Source: Methylobacterium trifolii (lineage in GTDB: Bacteria > Pseudomonadota > Alphaproteobacteria > Rhizobiales > Beijerinckiaceae). Taken from it: DNA of 64,000 nucleotides. The notes beneath the pieces are model-generated. The model worked only from the letters and a program-made list of their open reading frames with translations. It did not search any database and was not told the origin of the DNA. This document shows positions 55,700 through 63,947 of this stretch, in pieces; positions within the stretch are counted from its first letter, which is position 1; every line of letters begins with the position of its first letter. Location of the stretch: positions 1 to 64,000 of the forward strand of contig NZ_BPRB01000035.1 of the NCBI RefSeq assembly GCF_022179685.1, read 5' to 3'. The position numbers were made by a program, and so were the translations under genes.

Positions 55700-56419
55700 T
55701 CAGGGGACCACGTGCGTCGAGGGCGCAGCGCCGGTCAGGATCGCGGCGATCGAACTCGGGGGATGGACCGAGCCGACGACGATCGAGAGCCGGCTCTCGC
55801 GGGCGAGCGCGAAGGCCGCCGTGTCCATGATCTTTAGGTCGCGCGCGATCGCCTCGTCGTGGGTGATGCGGTCGTAGCGGGTGGCGTTCGGGTCCAGCTT
55901 GGGGTCGGCCGAGTAGACGCCGTCGACTTGCGTGGCCTTCAGCACGGCGTCGCAGCGCAGTTCGGCCGCGCGCAGGACGGCGGCCGTGTCGGTGGTGAAG
56001 TACGGGTTGCCGGTGCCGCCGGCGAGCACCACGACCTGCCCCTTGTCGAGGTGGTGGAGCGCGGGCTGGCGCGCGTAGGTCTCGCAGATTGTCGGCATGG
56101 AGACGGCCGACATGGTGCGGGCCTGGACGCCGGCGGCGTTGAGCGCCGTCTCCAGGGCGAGCGAGTTCATCACGGTGGCCATCATGCCCAGCGAATCGCC
56201 GGTGGCCCGGTCGATGAAGCCGGCCTGGGAGATGCGCGCCCCGCGGATCATGTTGCCGCCGCCGACGACGAGGGCGACCTCGATGCCCGTCTCGATGGTG
56301 CGGGCGATGTCCTCGGCCAGCCCCGCGAGCGTCGGAGGGTGGAGCCAGTAGCCGTCGGGGGCGGCCAAAGCCTCGCCGGAGAGCTTGACGAGGACCCGGC
56401 GAAAGGGCGTTTCCGACAT
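55700..56419 (-). CDS. pyrH: UMP kinase
   Basis: PyrH is 239 residues here and phosphorylates UMP to UDP. It is the hexameric bacterial amino-acid-kinase-type enzyme: VLVKLSGEALA, VVGGGNMIRGARIS, GTGNPYFTTDTAA and KATQVDGVYSADP are all standard. ATG 56419 gives the usual length. Upstream it diverges from a small plus-strand cassette that separates it from tsf, so pyrH-frr must have its own promoter within 56420-56673. Confidence 0.97.
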   Translation of the reverse strand: MSETPFRRVLVKLSGEALAAPDGYWLHPPTLAGLAEDIARTIETGIEVALVVGGGNMIRGARISQAGFIDRATGDSLGMMATVMNSLALETALNAAGVQARTMSAVSMPTICETYARQPALHHLDKGQVVVLAGGTGNPYFTTDTAAVLRAAELRCDAVLKATQVDGVYSADPKLDPNATRYDRITHDEAIARDLKIMDTAAFALARESRLSIVVGSVHPPSSIAAILTGAAPSTHVVP

Positions 56420-56673
56420 CGAGCCATCCCTTCGCCGGCGCAAATCCGCCGCGTGCTTCCGAACCGAGGGGCTTCTACGTCAGGGGCATGGGAACAGTCG
56501 AGAGTGACTGAAGCCCCTGGCTGACTGGAATGGCGGGGCTCTGCCAGTACACATCGAAGAACGCACGACTTGCGCCGGGTTCGCAATCGCGTAGCCTGAG
56601 GCTTCGGCGGTCGCACCGGGGCATCGCCAAGTAAGGATCGACGGGCCTGTCGTTCGAGCCGAGGTCCGGCCTC

Positions 56674-56898
56674 GTGCCCTACGAGCGCCGCCACGCGATC
56701 GACGCGCTGGACGAGGTCACGCTCGCCGTCGCCATGCGCAGCGACGACGGAGCCACGATCCCTGAGGGGTCGAGCGGCACCGTAGTCGGCGTCTGGGCCG
56801 GAGGGAACGCCTTCGAAGTGGAGTTCTCCGAACCCTTCCATGCTCTGGCGACCGTTGAGCGAGCGGCCATCGCGCAGAGCCTCAAGGCCGCTTCTTGA
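56674..56898 (+). CDS. DUF4926-like small protein
   Basis: This 74-residue frame starts with GTG. The core ALDEVTLAVAM...IPEGSSGTVVGVW...AFEVEFSEPF matches, from memory, the DUF4926 pattern of a small SH3-like beta barrel. It is the first gene of a two-gene plus-strand cassette between tsf and pyrH. Its stop overlaps the TTG of the next frame. Function is unknown. Confidence 0.62.
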   Translation: MPYERRHAIDALDEVTLAVAMRSDDGATIPEGSSGTVVGVWAGGNAFEVEFSEPFHALATVERAAIAQSLKAAS

Positions 56899-57404
56899 CG
56901 CCCTATATCTCGTGGCCTGCCGGGTTCGTCATCCATCCCCGGAAGATCACGCATTATCTCCTGACACCGGCGAGCCGGGACGGTCGGCCCAAGGCGAGGT
57001 TCTTCGAAAACCATGGGTTCGTCGCGCCGCCGCCGGATGGACTCGCGCAGGCCCTGATCGCGCATACGAGCCTGGAAACCGATGTCGGCAACCTGGTCGT
57101 GCCGCGCGGCCACAAGCTGATCTTCGAAGGCCCCATCCCGACGCCGACCGGCCCTTCGCCGCGCGTCAGATCGGTGTGGATGGTCGATTCCGGCGGGACC
57201 GGTGTGGCACGCCTGGTCACGGCCTATCCGTTCGGAGCAGCGTGGCGGCAACTAAAAAGCCCCGGCCTTGCGGGCCAGGGCTCCTCGTCAAGCGCTTGCG
57301 AAAGGGTCAGGCGCGGCCGGCCTGCTGGGCGACCTCGGTGGCGAAGTCCGGGCCCTCTTCCTTCTCGATGCCCTCGCCGAGCGCGTAGCGGACGAAGCCC
57401 GTGA
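56895..57404 (+). CDS. DUF6883-like protein, possibly with a damaged 3' end
   Basis: This 169-residue frame opens at TTG overlapping the previous stop (TTGA). Residues about 10-118 match, from memory, the DUF6883 pattern: [47 protein letters not shown] and [11 protein letters not shown]...RLVTAYPF. After that the frame runs through the tsf terminator and about 100 bases into tsf on the other strand, giving an arginine/serine-rich tail that looks non-native. A one-base shift near 57250 would give a TAA at once. The true product probably ends near 57253, or the gene is degraded. Confidence 0.58.
   Translation: MTPYISWPAGFVIHPRKITHYLLTPASRDGRPKARFFENHGFVAPPPDGLAQALIAHTSLETDVGNLVVPRGHKLIFEGPIPTPTGPSPRVRSVWMVDSGGTGVARLVTAYPFGAAWRQLKSPGLAGQGSSSSACERVRRGRPAGRPRWRSPGPLPSRCPRRARSGRSP
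57254..57282 (-). terminator. Intrinsic terminator after tsf
   Basis: On the minus strand, AGCCCTGGCC pairs with GGCCGGGGCT (one mismatch) and is followed by five T residues, 25 bases after the tsf stop. It ends the rpsB-tsf transcript before the opposite-strand cassette. Confidence 0.9.
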
Positions 57405-58233
57405 GGGCGACGGGGGCGCCGACCTTGCCGGCGGCGTCCTTGAGCACCTGCGAGACCGTCTTGGAGCCGTCGTGCACGAAGGGCTGCTCCAGCAGGGTGA
57501 CCTCCTTGTAGTAGGTCTTCAGGCCGCTCTCGACGATCTTGGCCAGCACGTGGTCCGGCTTGCCGGCGTTCTTCTCGCGCAGGATGCCGATCTCGCGGTC
57601 CAGCGTCGCCTGGTCGACGCCGGAGGCATCGAGCGCCACCGGGTTGGTGGCGGCTACGTGCATGGCGATCTGGCGGCCGAGGGTGGAGAGCGCGTCCACG
57701 TCGCCCTCGGACTCCAGTGCCACGAGCACGCCGATCTTGCCGAGGCCCTCGGCGATCTGGTTGTGGACGTAGCTCGCGATCACGCCCTTCTTCACGTCGA
57801 GCTTGGCCACGCGGCGCAGGTTCATGTTCTCGCCGATGGTGGCGATGAGGCTCTGGAGCTTCTCCGCCACGGTGGCCGAGTCGCCGGGGAAGTGGGCGGC
57901 CTGCAAGCCATCCAGGGTCCCGTCGCTGTCCAGTGCGGTCTTGGCGGCCTCGCGGGCGAAGGCCTGGAAGGCGTCGTTGCGGGCGACGAAGTCGGTCTCG
58001 GAGTTCACCTCGACGATCGCGGCATGGTGGCCGGAAGATTCGACGGCCACGAGCCCTTCGGCGGCCACGCGCCCGGCCTTCTTGGCGGCCTTGGCGAGAC
58101 CCTTCGTGCGCAGCCAGTCGACGGCGGCCTCGAGGTCGCCGGCCGTCTCGTTGAGCGCGCCCTTGCAGTCCATCATGCCCGCGCCGGTCTTCTCGCGCAG
58201 TTCCTTCACCATCGCGGCGGTGATGTTGGCCAT
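57307..58233 (-). CDS. tsf: Elongation factor Ts
   Basis: EF-Ts is 308 residues here and is the guanine-nucleotide exchange factor for EF-Tu. The EF-Tu contact motif is present as [17 protein letters not shown], the N-terminal UBA-like segment is [19 protein letters not shown], and the late VNPVAL-like [12 protein letters not shown] is also present. It follows rpsB after 155 bases and is followed by its own terminator, so it does not read on into pyrH. Confidence 0.97.
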   Translation of the reverse strand: MANITAAMVKELREKTGAGMMDCKGALNETAGDLEAAVDWLRTKGLAKAAKKAGRVAAEGLVAVESSGHHAAIVEVNSETDFVARNDAFQAFAREAAKTALDSDGTLDGLQAAHFPGDSATVAEKLQSLIATIGENMNLRRVAKLDVKKGVIASYVHNQIAEGLGKIGVLVALESEGDVDALSTLGRQIAMHVAATNPVALDASGVDQATLDREIGILREKNAGKPDHVLAKIVESGLKTYYKEVTLLEQPFVHDGSKTVSQVLKDAAGKVGAPVALTGFVRYALGEGIEKEEGPDFATEVAQQAGRA

Positions 58234-58300
58234 GGCCGGTCCTTTCGTAGAAATCGAGTGATCTAGAGGATCGAACGATCTTGGAGATCAGATGAGAGGA

Positions 58301-58327
58301 GCCCGACGCTCCGAAGGAGCGCCGGGC
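58301..58327 (-). terminator. Hairpin in the rpsB-tsf spacer
   Basis: GCCCGACGCTCC, a GAA loop and a complement with one mismatch form a 12-bp stem about 62 bases after rpsB. No T-run follows on the minus strand. It may attenuate tsf relative to rpsB or stabilise the rpsB mRNA end. Confidence 0.5.
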
Positions 58328-58388
58328 CCGGATGTGTCAGCGATCCGCGGGCGGCCCGAGCAAGGGCCGGCGCGAAACCCCAAAGAGA

Positions 58389-59459
58389 TCAGGCGGCGGC
58401 GGCGGCCTCGGCGAAGCCGCGGGCCTGCTCGACCCAGCCGTCGCGGCCGAAGCGGCCGTTGAGCTTGAGGTCGCCGTCGACCTTGGCGACGTCGTCGGCG
58501 CTCATCGCGGCGATCTGCCAGTAATGGTAGATGCCGGCGTCGTTGAGCTTCTGCACGATCTGCGGACCGGCGCCGTTCAGCTTGGTCAGGTCGTCCGGCG
58601 CGCCGCGGGGGGCGGCGAGCAGCTCGAAGTGCTCGGTCGTCTCGGCGAGCATCGCCACGTCGGCCGGGTCGAGGGCACCCGACTCGACGGAGACCGCGGC
58701 CGCGTCGTCGTTGGCCGGCAGCTCCTCGGCCATCGGCTCCTCGGAGGCGCCGAGGTCGACGCCCGAGGTGCCCTGGCCGCGGGAGATGCCGTCGATCGCC
58801 GCGCGGGCGACGAGGTCGCAGTAGAGGGCGATGGCACGGCCCGCGTCGTCGTTGGCCGGCACGACGTAGGTGATGCCGTCCGGGTTGCAGTTGGTGTCGA
58901 CGATGGCCGCGACCGGGATGCCGAGGCGCTGGGCCTCCTTGATCGCGAGCTGCTCCTTATTGGTGTCGATCACGAACAGGAGGTCGGGCACGCCGCCCAT
59001 GTCCTTGATGCCGCCGAGCGCCTTCTCGAGCTTGCTCTGCTCGCGGGAGAGCATCAGGCGCTCCTTCTTGGTCAGGCCGGGACCGCCGGTCTCAAGGGTC
59101 TCGCTGACCTTGCGCAGACGCGAGATCGAGCCCGAGATGGTCTTCCAGTTGGTCAGCATGCCGCCGAGCCAACGAGAGTTGACGTAGTACTGGGCGGAGC
59201 GCTTGGCGGCCTCGGCGATGGTGTCGGCGGCCTGGCGCTTGGTGCCGACGAACAGCACGCGGCCGCCCTTGGCCACCGTGTCGCTCACGGCCTGGAGGGC
59301 CTGGTGCATCGCCGGCACGGTCTGGGCGAGGTCGATGATGTGGATGTTGTTGCGGGTACCGAAGATGTAGGGCTGCATCTTCGGGTTCCAGCGGTGGGAC
59401 TGGTGACCGAAATGGGCGCCGGCCTCGAGGAGCTGACGCATAGAGAAATCGACGGCCAT
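58389..59459 (-). CDS. rpsB: 30S ribosomal protein S2 with C-terminal extension
   Basis: S2 is 356 residues here, against 241 in E. coli. The core ([27 protein letters not shown]-like [31 protein letters not shown]) ends near residue 230. An acidic linker follows, and the last 75 residues form an extra domain ([21 protein letters not shown], then a [10 protein letters not shown]-like end) that reads like a helix-hairpin-helix fold. Extensions of this kind occur in alphaproteobacterial S2. It is preceded by a structured leader. Confidence 0.96.
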   Translation of the reverse strand: MAVDFSMRQLLEAGAHFGHQSHRWNPKMQPYIFGTRNNIHIIDLAQTVPAMHQALQAVSDTVAKGGRVLFVGTKRQAADTIAEAAKRSAQYYVNSRWLGGMLTNWKTISGSISRLRKVSETLETGGPGLTKKERLMLSREQSKLEKALGGIKDMGGVPDLLFVIDTNKEQLAIKEAQRLGIPVAAIVDTNCNPDGITYVVPANDDAGRAIALYCDLVARAAIDGISRGQGTSGVDLGASEEPMAEELPANDDAAAVSVESGALDPADVAMLAETTEHFELLAAPRGAPDDLTKLNGAGPQIVQKLNDAGIYHYWQIAAMSADDVAKVDGDLKLNGRFGRDGWVEQARGFAEAAAAA

Positions 59460-59498
59460 GATGTGTGCTCTCCGGTTGTGTCCGCCGCGGAGGGATGC

Positions 59499-59548
59499 GA
59501 CCGGCCAAGGGGGCCGGTCACCGGAAACGCCTCATTCAGGCATGAGGC
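59499..59548 (-). promoter_or_regulatory. Two-hairpin leader before rpsB
   Basis: GACCGGCC at 59499 pairs with its complement at 59512-59519, and GCCTCAT at 59529 pairs with its complement at 59542-59548. Both lie 40-90 bases before the S2 start codon in the mRNA. The layout suits a leader for S2 autoregulation, as described for E. coli, but sequence similarity to that leader was not checked. Confidence 0.4.
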
Positions 59549-59626
59549 CGGCTCCGCGTGTGGGATGGGCGGCCCCTTAGCAGAGGCCGCCGGGCAAGGC
59601 AATTTTTTTCGTTTATCCGGCGGCGG

Positions 59627-60358
59627 TCAGGTCCCGGCGAAGACGGCCGCGACCGCCTCGGCTCCCATCACGCGATAGCCCCCTGCCCCCAGGTCGGCCG
59701 GCAGGTCGAGGCCGCCGACCCGGTCGCGGTGGAGGATGGCGACATGGTTGCCCACGGCCGCGAACATGCGGCGGACCTGATGGTAGCGCCCCTCGGTCAG
59801 GGTCACTTCGACGTGGGTCTCGTCGTGGATGGCGAGCGCCACCGGCAGGAGCGGCCGGTCCTCGCCCTCCAGCATCAGCGTGCCGGAGGCGAAGATCGCG
59901 GCCTCGTCGCCCCGCAGCGGCCGGTCGAGGGTGGCCTGGTAGCGCTTGGCGACGTTGGCCTTGGGCGAGATGATCCGATGCAGCAGGGCGCCGTCGTCGG
60001 TGAGCAGCAGCAGCCCCGAGGTTTCCTTGTCCAGGCGCCCGACCGTGGAGAGCGGCGGGTCGCGCCGGCGCCAGCGCTCGGGGAGCAGGCCGTAGACCAG
60101 GGGCCCAACCTCCTTGTGCGAGCAGGTGACGCCCAGCGGCTTGTGCAGCATCAGACTGATGCCGGGCAGCGGGTCCAGGGGCTCGCCGCCGACCGTCATC
60201 CGCCCGCTCAGGTCGGGGTCGAGGGGGATGCGTCCGCCCGCGTCATAGATCGCGTCCCCGTCGAGGCGGATCGCACCGGCGCGGGCGAGCATCTGGATCT
60301 CGCGGCGGGAGCCGTAGCCGAGGTTGGCCAGCAGCTTGTCGAGCCGCACGGCCTTCAT
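59627..60358 (-). CDS. Pseudouridine synthase of the RsuA/RluB/RluE/RluF family
   Basis: This 243-residue enzyme has an N-terminal S4 RNA-binding domain (RLDKLLANLGYGSRREIQ) and a catalytic domain with the nucleophilic Asp in VGRLDKETSGLLLLT. KRYQATLDRPL and EGRYHQVRRMFAAVGNHV are also conserved. RsuA, which modifies U516 of 16S rRNA, is the closest guess by length and motif. The ATG overlaps the stop of the upstream methyltransferase gene (ATGA). Confidence 0.9.
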   Translation of the reverse strand: MKAVRLDKLLANLGYGSRREIQMLARAGAIRLDGDAIYDAGGRIPLDPDLSGRMTVGGEPLDPLPGISLMLHKPLGVTCSHKEVGPLVYGLLPERWRRRDPPLSTVGRLDKETSGLLLLTDDGALLHRIISPKANVAKRYQATLDRPLRGDEAAIFASGTLMLEGEDRPLLPVALAIHDETHVEVTLTEGRYHQVRRMFAAVGNHVAILHRDRVGGLDLPADLGAGGYRVMGAEAVAAVFAGT

Positions 60359-61272
60359 TTGCGCGCCTCGTAGACCTTGTAGCCGCTGGCCGAGGCGACC
60401 GGCGTGACGTGGCGGAAGGCCGCGCGCAGGGGGGCCTCGTAGGGCAAATGGGCGTTGGCCGTGAGCCAGAGGGTGCCGCCGGGCCGCAAGACCTCGGCGG
60501 CACGCGCGATGAAGACTTTTCCCAAGGCCTGGTCCTCCGCGCCGCCGTCGTGGAAGGGCGGGTTCGTCACCACGAAGTCGAGGCGCGCCAGGGTCGGGTC
60601 CGCCGCGCGGATGTCGGCCCAGCGGACCGTCGCGCGGGGATCGCCGACGTTGCGTCGCGCCATCTCGACGGCGCGGCGGTCGATGTCGATCAGGCCGAGG
60701 CCGGTCACGGCGGACGAGGCCAGCACCGCGCGGGCGAGGATGCCGAGGCCGCAGCCGAAATCGGCGCCCACGCCCTTGAGGGCGGGCAGGCTGGCGAGCA
60801 GGAGGGCACTGCCCGGATCGAGCCGGTCCCAGGAGAAGATGCCGGGCTGCGTGCACAGGGCGAGGTTGTCGACGTGCCGGGGACCGCCCTCCGCGGTCGC
60901 CGCCTCCAACCCCTCCGGCGCCGCGGGACGGATCGTGGTGCAGATGCGGTGGTGGCGGCGCGGCGCATCGGCCACCGTGCAACCGAGGCCGGCGAGCTCC
61001 TTGGCGAGTCGCGCGCCGCCGCGGTCCTTCGGCGCCAAGGCGAGCAGCGTGCCGCCGGGCTCCAGCCCGCGTAAGGCGAGCGCCAGGACGTAGCGGCGCT
61101 CCATCGTGCCGGGCGGCGCGAGCAGGGTCGCCCCGGCAAGGGTTCCCGGCGGCACGTCCTCCAGCCGGGCCGAGCCGGGGATCAGCGGGGAGACCTGGAC
61201 GGCCTCCTCCGGGATGTCGGCGAGGTCGGCCGGCGGCAGGCCGTAGACGGCGTGGCGAATCGGGACTGTCAC
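60355..61272 (-). CDS. RsmC-like 16S rRNA (guanine-N2) methyltransferase
   Basis: This 305-residue protein has two related domains: an N-terminal half without the methyl-donor site (about 15-140) and a C-terminal class I methyltransferase. The SAM motif is VGADFGCGLGILARAVL and the catalytic motif is DFVVTNPPFHDGG, typical of RsmC. GTG 61272 was chosen because recognisable sequence (IRHAVYGLP) starts there. A TTG at 61371, four bases after era, has a GAGG site and would add 33 low-complexity residues. It is coupled to the downstream pseudouridine synthase. Confidence 0.82.
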   Translation of the reverse strand: MTVPIRHAVYGLPPADLADIPEEAVQVSPLIPGSARLEDVPPGTLAGATLLAPPGTMERRYVLALALRGLEPGGTLLALAPKDRGGARLAKELAGLGCTVADAPRRHHRICTTIRPAAPEGLEAATAEGGPRHVDNLALCTQPGIFSWDRLDPGSALLLASLPALKGVGADFGCGLGILARAVLASSAVTGLGLIDIDRRAVEMARRNVGDPRATVRWADIRAADPTLARLDFVVTNPPFHDGGAEDQALGKVFIARAAEVLRPGGTLWLTANAHLPYEAPLRAAFRHVTPVASASGYKVYEARK

Positions 61273-61375
61273 GGGTTCAACGGGCTTTTTTCGGAATGCG
61301 CCGCCGCCGCGGGCGCCGACGAGCGCTCCGCTGAGGGAATCGGCGAATCCGGGAGGGACGGGCCCCTTCAATACC

Positions 61376-62353
61376 TCAGCCGCGGGGGAATTCGAGGCCC
61401 ATCTCGCGGTAGCGGGCGGGATCGTCGGCCCAGTTCTCGCGCACCTTCACGTGCAGGAACAGGTGGACCCGGGCCTCGGCGGCCTCCGCGATCTCCAGGC
61501 GCGCGGACTGCCCGATCGCCTTGATGGTCTGGCCGCCCTTGCCCAGCACGATCGAGCGCTGGCTCTCGCGCTCCACGAAGATGGTCTGCTCGATCCGCAC
61601 CGAGCCGTCGGACTTCACGACCCACTGGTCGGTCTCGACGGTGGAGCGGTAGGGCAGTTCCTCGTGCAGCCGGTCGTAGAGTTTTTCCCGCGTAATCTCG
61701 GCGGCGAGCTGGCGGATCGGCGCGTCGGAGATCTGGTCCTCCGGGTAGAGCCAGGGGCCGGAGGGCATCCGCGCGGCGAGCGCCTTGCGCAGGGCCTCGA
61801 TCCCGTCGCCGTTCAGGGCCGAGATCATGAAGGTGTCGGCAAACGGCACCGCCGCGTTGAGGCGGGCGGCGAGATCGAGGAGCTTCTCCCGCAGGATCAG
61901 GTCGATCTTGTTCAGGATCAGGATCTTCTCGCGGCGCACGTCCGGCAGGCGGGCGAGGATGGTCTCGACCTCCTCGGTCACGCCCTTGCGCGCGTCCACG
62001 AGCAGGCAGACCGCGTCGGCATCGGCCGCCCCGCTCCAGGCGGAATGCACCATTGCCCGGTCGAGGCGGCGCTTGGGCGCGAAGATGCCCGGCGTGTCCA
62101 CGAGCACCACCTGGGCGCTGCCCTCGATCATGATGCCGCGCACCAGCGCCCGCGTCGTCTGCACCTTGCGGGAGACGATGGAGACCTTGGTGCCCACGAG
62201 GCTGTTGAGCAGGGTCGACTTGCCCGCGTTCGGCACGCCGATCAGCGCGACGAAGCCGGCCCTGGCATCGACCGGGGTGCCGGGGAGCAGGGAGGGCGGC
62301 GGGATGTGGTCCGGAATCGGATCGGGAATCGGATCGTGGGTCTCGTCTGACAT
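61376..62353 (-). CDS. era: GTPase Era
   Basis: Era is 325 residues here. It is a ribosome-assembly GTPase that binds 16S rRNA near its 3' end. G motifs are GVPNAGKSTLLNSLVG (G1), TTRALVRG (G2 region), DTPGIF (G3) and NKIDL (G4). The C-terminal KH domain holds VLGKGGQTIKAIG. ATG 62353 starts two bases after the rnc stop. The N-terminus has a proline/aspartate-rich extension of about 25 residues before the GTPase domain. Confidence 0.96.
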   Translation of the reverse strand: MSDETHDPIPDPIPDHIPPPSLLPGTPVDARAGFVALIGVPNAGKSTLLNSLVGTKVSIVSRKVQTTRALVRGIMIEGSAQVVLVDTPGIFAPKRRLDRAMVHSAWSGAADADAVCLLVDARKGVTEEVETILARLPDVRREKILILNKIDLILREKLLDLAARLNAAVPFADTFMISALNGDGIEALRKALAARMPSGPWLYPEDQISDAPIRQLAAEITREKLYDRLHEELPYRSTVETDQWVVKSDGSVRIEQTIFVERESQRSIVLGKGGQTIKAIGQSARLEIAEAAEARVHLFLHVKVRENWADDPARYREMGLEFPRG

Positions 62354-62355
62354 GG

Positions 62356-63150
62356 TCACGTCCTGTCCGGTGCGGCCGTCTCGGGGCGGGGGGAGGCGCC
62401 CTCCACGATGCCTTCCCGCTCCATCACGGCGCGGGCGGCCTCCTGCTCGGCCAGCCGCTTCGACGGGCCGTCGCCGTGGCCCGGCTCCAGGCCCCGGACC
62501 GACACGGCGATACGGAAGCGCGGGGCGTGGTCGGGGCCGGAGCGGGAGACCACCTCGTAGACCGGGATCGAGAGGCTGCGGCCCATCGCCCACTCTTGGA
62601 GGGCCGACTTGTAGTCGCGCAGGTGCGGCGCATCGGTGAGTTCGCCCGGCCGGAAGGCCGCGTCCACGACCGCGAGCGCCTTGGCATAGCCCGCATCGAG
62701 GAAGACCGCCCCGAGGATCGCCTCGCAGACGTCGGCCAGGATAGTCTGGTTGCGCCGCCCGCCGCCCGTGACCTCGCCCTGGCCGAGGGCGAGATGGGGC
62801 CCGACGTCCCAGGCGGCGGCGACCGCCGCGCAGGTCTCGCGCCGCACCAGACCGGCGAGGCGCCGCGACAGGTCGCCCTCGTCGGCGTCCGGAAACGCCG
62901 CGTAGAGCCGGTCGGCGATGGCCAGCCCCAGCACCCGGTCGCCCAGGAATTCGAGGCGCTGGTAGCTGTCGGCGCGGCCGGCGGCCTTGCTCGAATGGGT
63001 GAGCGCGCGCGCCAGCAGGCCCTGGTCGGAGAAGGCGTGGCCGATGCTGGCCTCGAGGGCGGCGAGGGGCGGCCTCGGCCGGTGGGCGCGCCGCGCGCGG
63101 GAGGAGCGCGCGGCGGGCGCTGGCGCCAGCTCGGGCCGTTCGTCGGTCAA
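62356..63150 (-). CDS. rnc: Ribonuclease III
   Basis: RNase III is 264 residues here and cuts double-stranded RNA, including rRNA precursors. The signature is YQRLEFLGDRVLGLAIAD (E, D metal ligands), with a second acidic site in ADVCEAILGAVFLDAGY. A double-stranded RNA-binding domain occupies about residues 180-250. The best available start is TTG 63150, overlapping the lepB stop (TTGA); no in-frame ATG occurs before the catalytic domain. A basic N-terminal extension of about 30 residues is present. Confidence 0.95.
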   Translation of the reverse strand: MTDERPELAPAPAARSSRARRAHRPRPPLAALEASIGHAFSDQGLLARALTHSSKAAGRADSYQRLEFLGDRVLGLAIADRLYAAFPDADEGDLSRRLAGLVRRETCAAVAAAWDVGPHLALGQGEVTGGGRRNQTILADVCEAILGAVFLDAGYAKALAVVDAAFRPGELTDAPHLRDYKSALQEWAMGRSLSIPVYEVVSRSGPDHAPRFRIAVSVRGLEPGHGDGPSKRLAEQEAARAVMEREGIVEGASPRPETAAPDRT

Positions 63151-63947
63151 CGGATGGTCGAGAACAGCCGGCCCCAGCGCACGTGGGCGGGCCAGTTCCA
63201 GACCTGCCAGGCGGGCGTGCCCTCGTCGATGGAGAAGAAGATCATCTCGGCCCGGCCGACGAAGTTCTCGAAGGGCACGTAGCCGACGTTGGCGAGGTCG
63301 CGCGAATCGGTGGAGTTGTCGCGGTTGTCGCCCATCATGAAGAAGTGGCCGGCGGGCACCGTGTAGAGTTCGGTCTTGTCCCAGAAGCCGTTGTCGCCGT
63401 CGCGCTCGATCACCCGGTGGACCACGCCGTTGGGCAGGGTCTCGTCGTATTGCGGCACCTTGGTGGCCTGGCCGTAGGGATCGATGGTCTCGTAGTCGGC
63501 GATGCGCTCGCGCTTGACCGGCTTGCCGTTGATGTTGAGCAGGCCGTCGATCATCTGGATCTTGTCGCCGGGCAGGCCGATCACCCGCTTGATGTAGTCG
63601 GTGGCGTTGTCCTTGGGCAGCTTGAACACGGCGATGTCGCCGCGCTTGGGCTCGGCCGCCCAGATGCGCCCCTCAGACTTGATCGGGATGTATTCGCTCA
63701 GGGGCAGGGAATATTTCGAGTAGCCGAAGGAGTATTTCGAGACGAACAGGTAGTCGCCGATCAGCAGCGTCGGCACCAGCGAGCCCGAGGGGATGTTGAA
63801 GGGCTGAAACAGCAGCGTGCGCACCACCAGGGCGATCAGGAGGGCCTGGAGGCCGACCTTGATGGTCTCGCGGATGCTGGCCCAGGTGCCGCCGTCCGCG
63901 GACCTGACCTCGTGCTTGCCGTCCTGATCCACGCGGGCGCGTTCCAT
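63147..63947 (-). CDS. lepB: Signal peptidase I
   Basis: LepB is 266 residues here and cleaves signal peptides of exported proteins. A single transmembrane helix lies at about 30-48. The catalytic serine is S56 in FNIPSGSLVPTL (Leu replaces the usual Met after the serine), and the general-base lysine is in DYIKRVIGLPGD. The box GDNRDNSTDSR is intact. It heads the lepB-rnc-era run; its promoter must lie at or beyond the right end of the window. The last 53 bases of the window show no gene. Confidence 0.96.
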   Translation of the reverse strand: MERARVDQDGKHEVRSADGGTWASIRETIKVGLQALLIALVVRTLLFQPFNIPSGSLVPTLLIGDYLFVSKYSFGYSKYSLPLSEYIPIKSEGRIWAAEPKRGDIAVFKLPKDNATDYIKRVIGLPGDKIQMIDGLLNINGKPVKRERIADYETIDPYGQATKVPQYDETLPNGVVHRVIERDGDNGFWDKTELYTVPAGHFFMMGDNRDNSTDSRDLANVGYVPFENFVGRAEMIFFSIDEGTPAWQVWNWPAHVRWGRLFSTIR

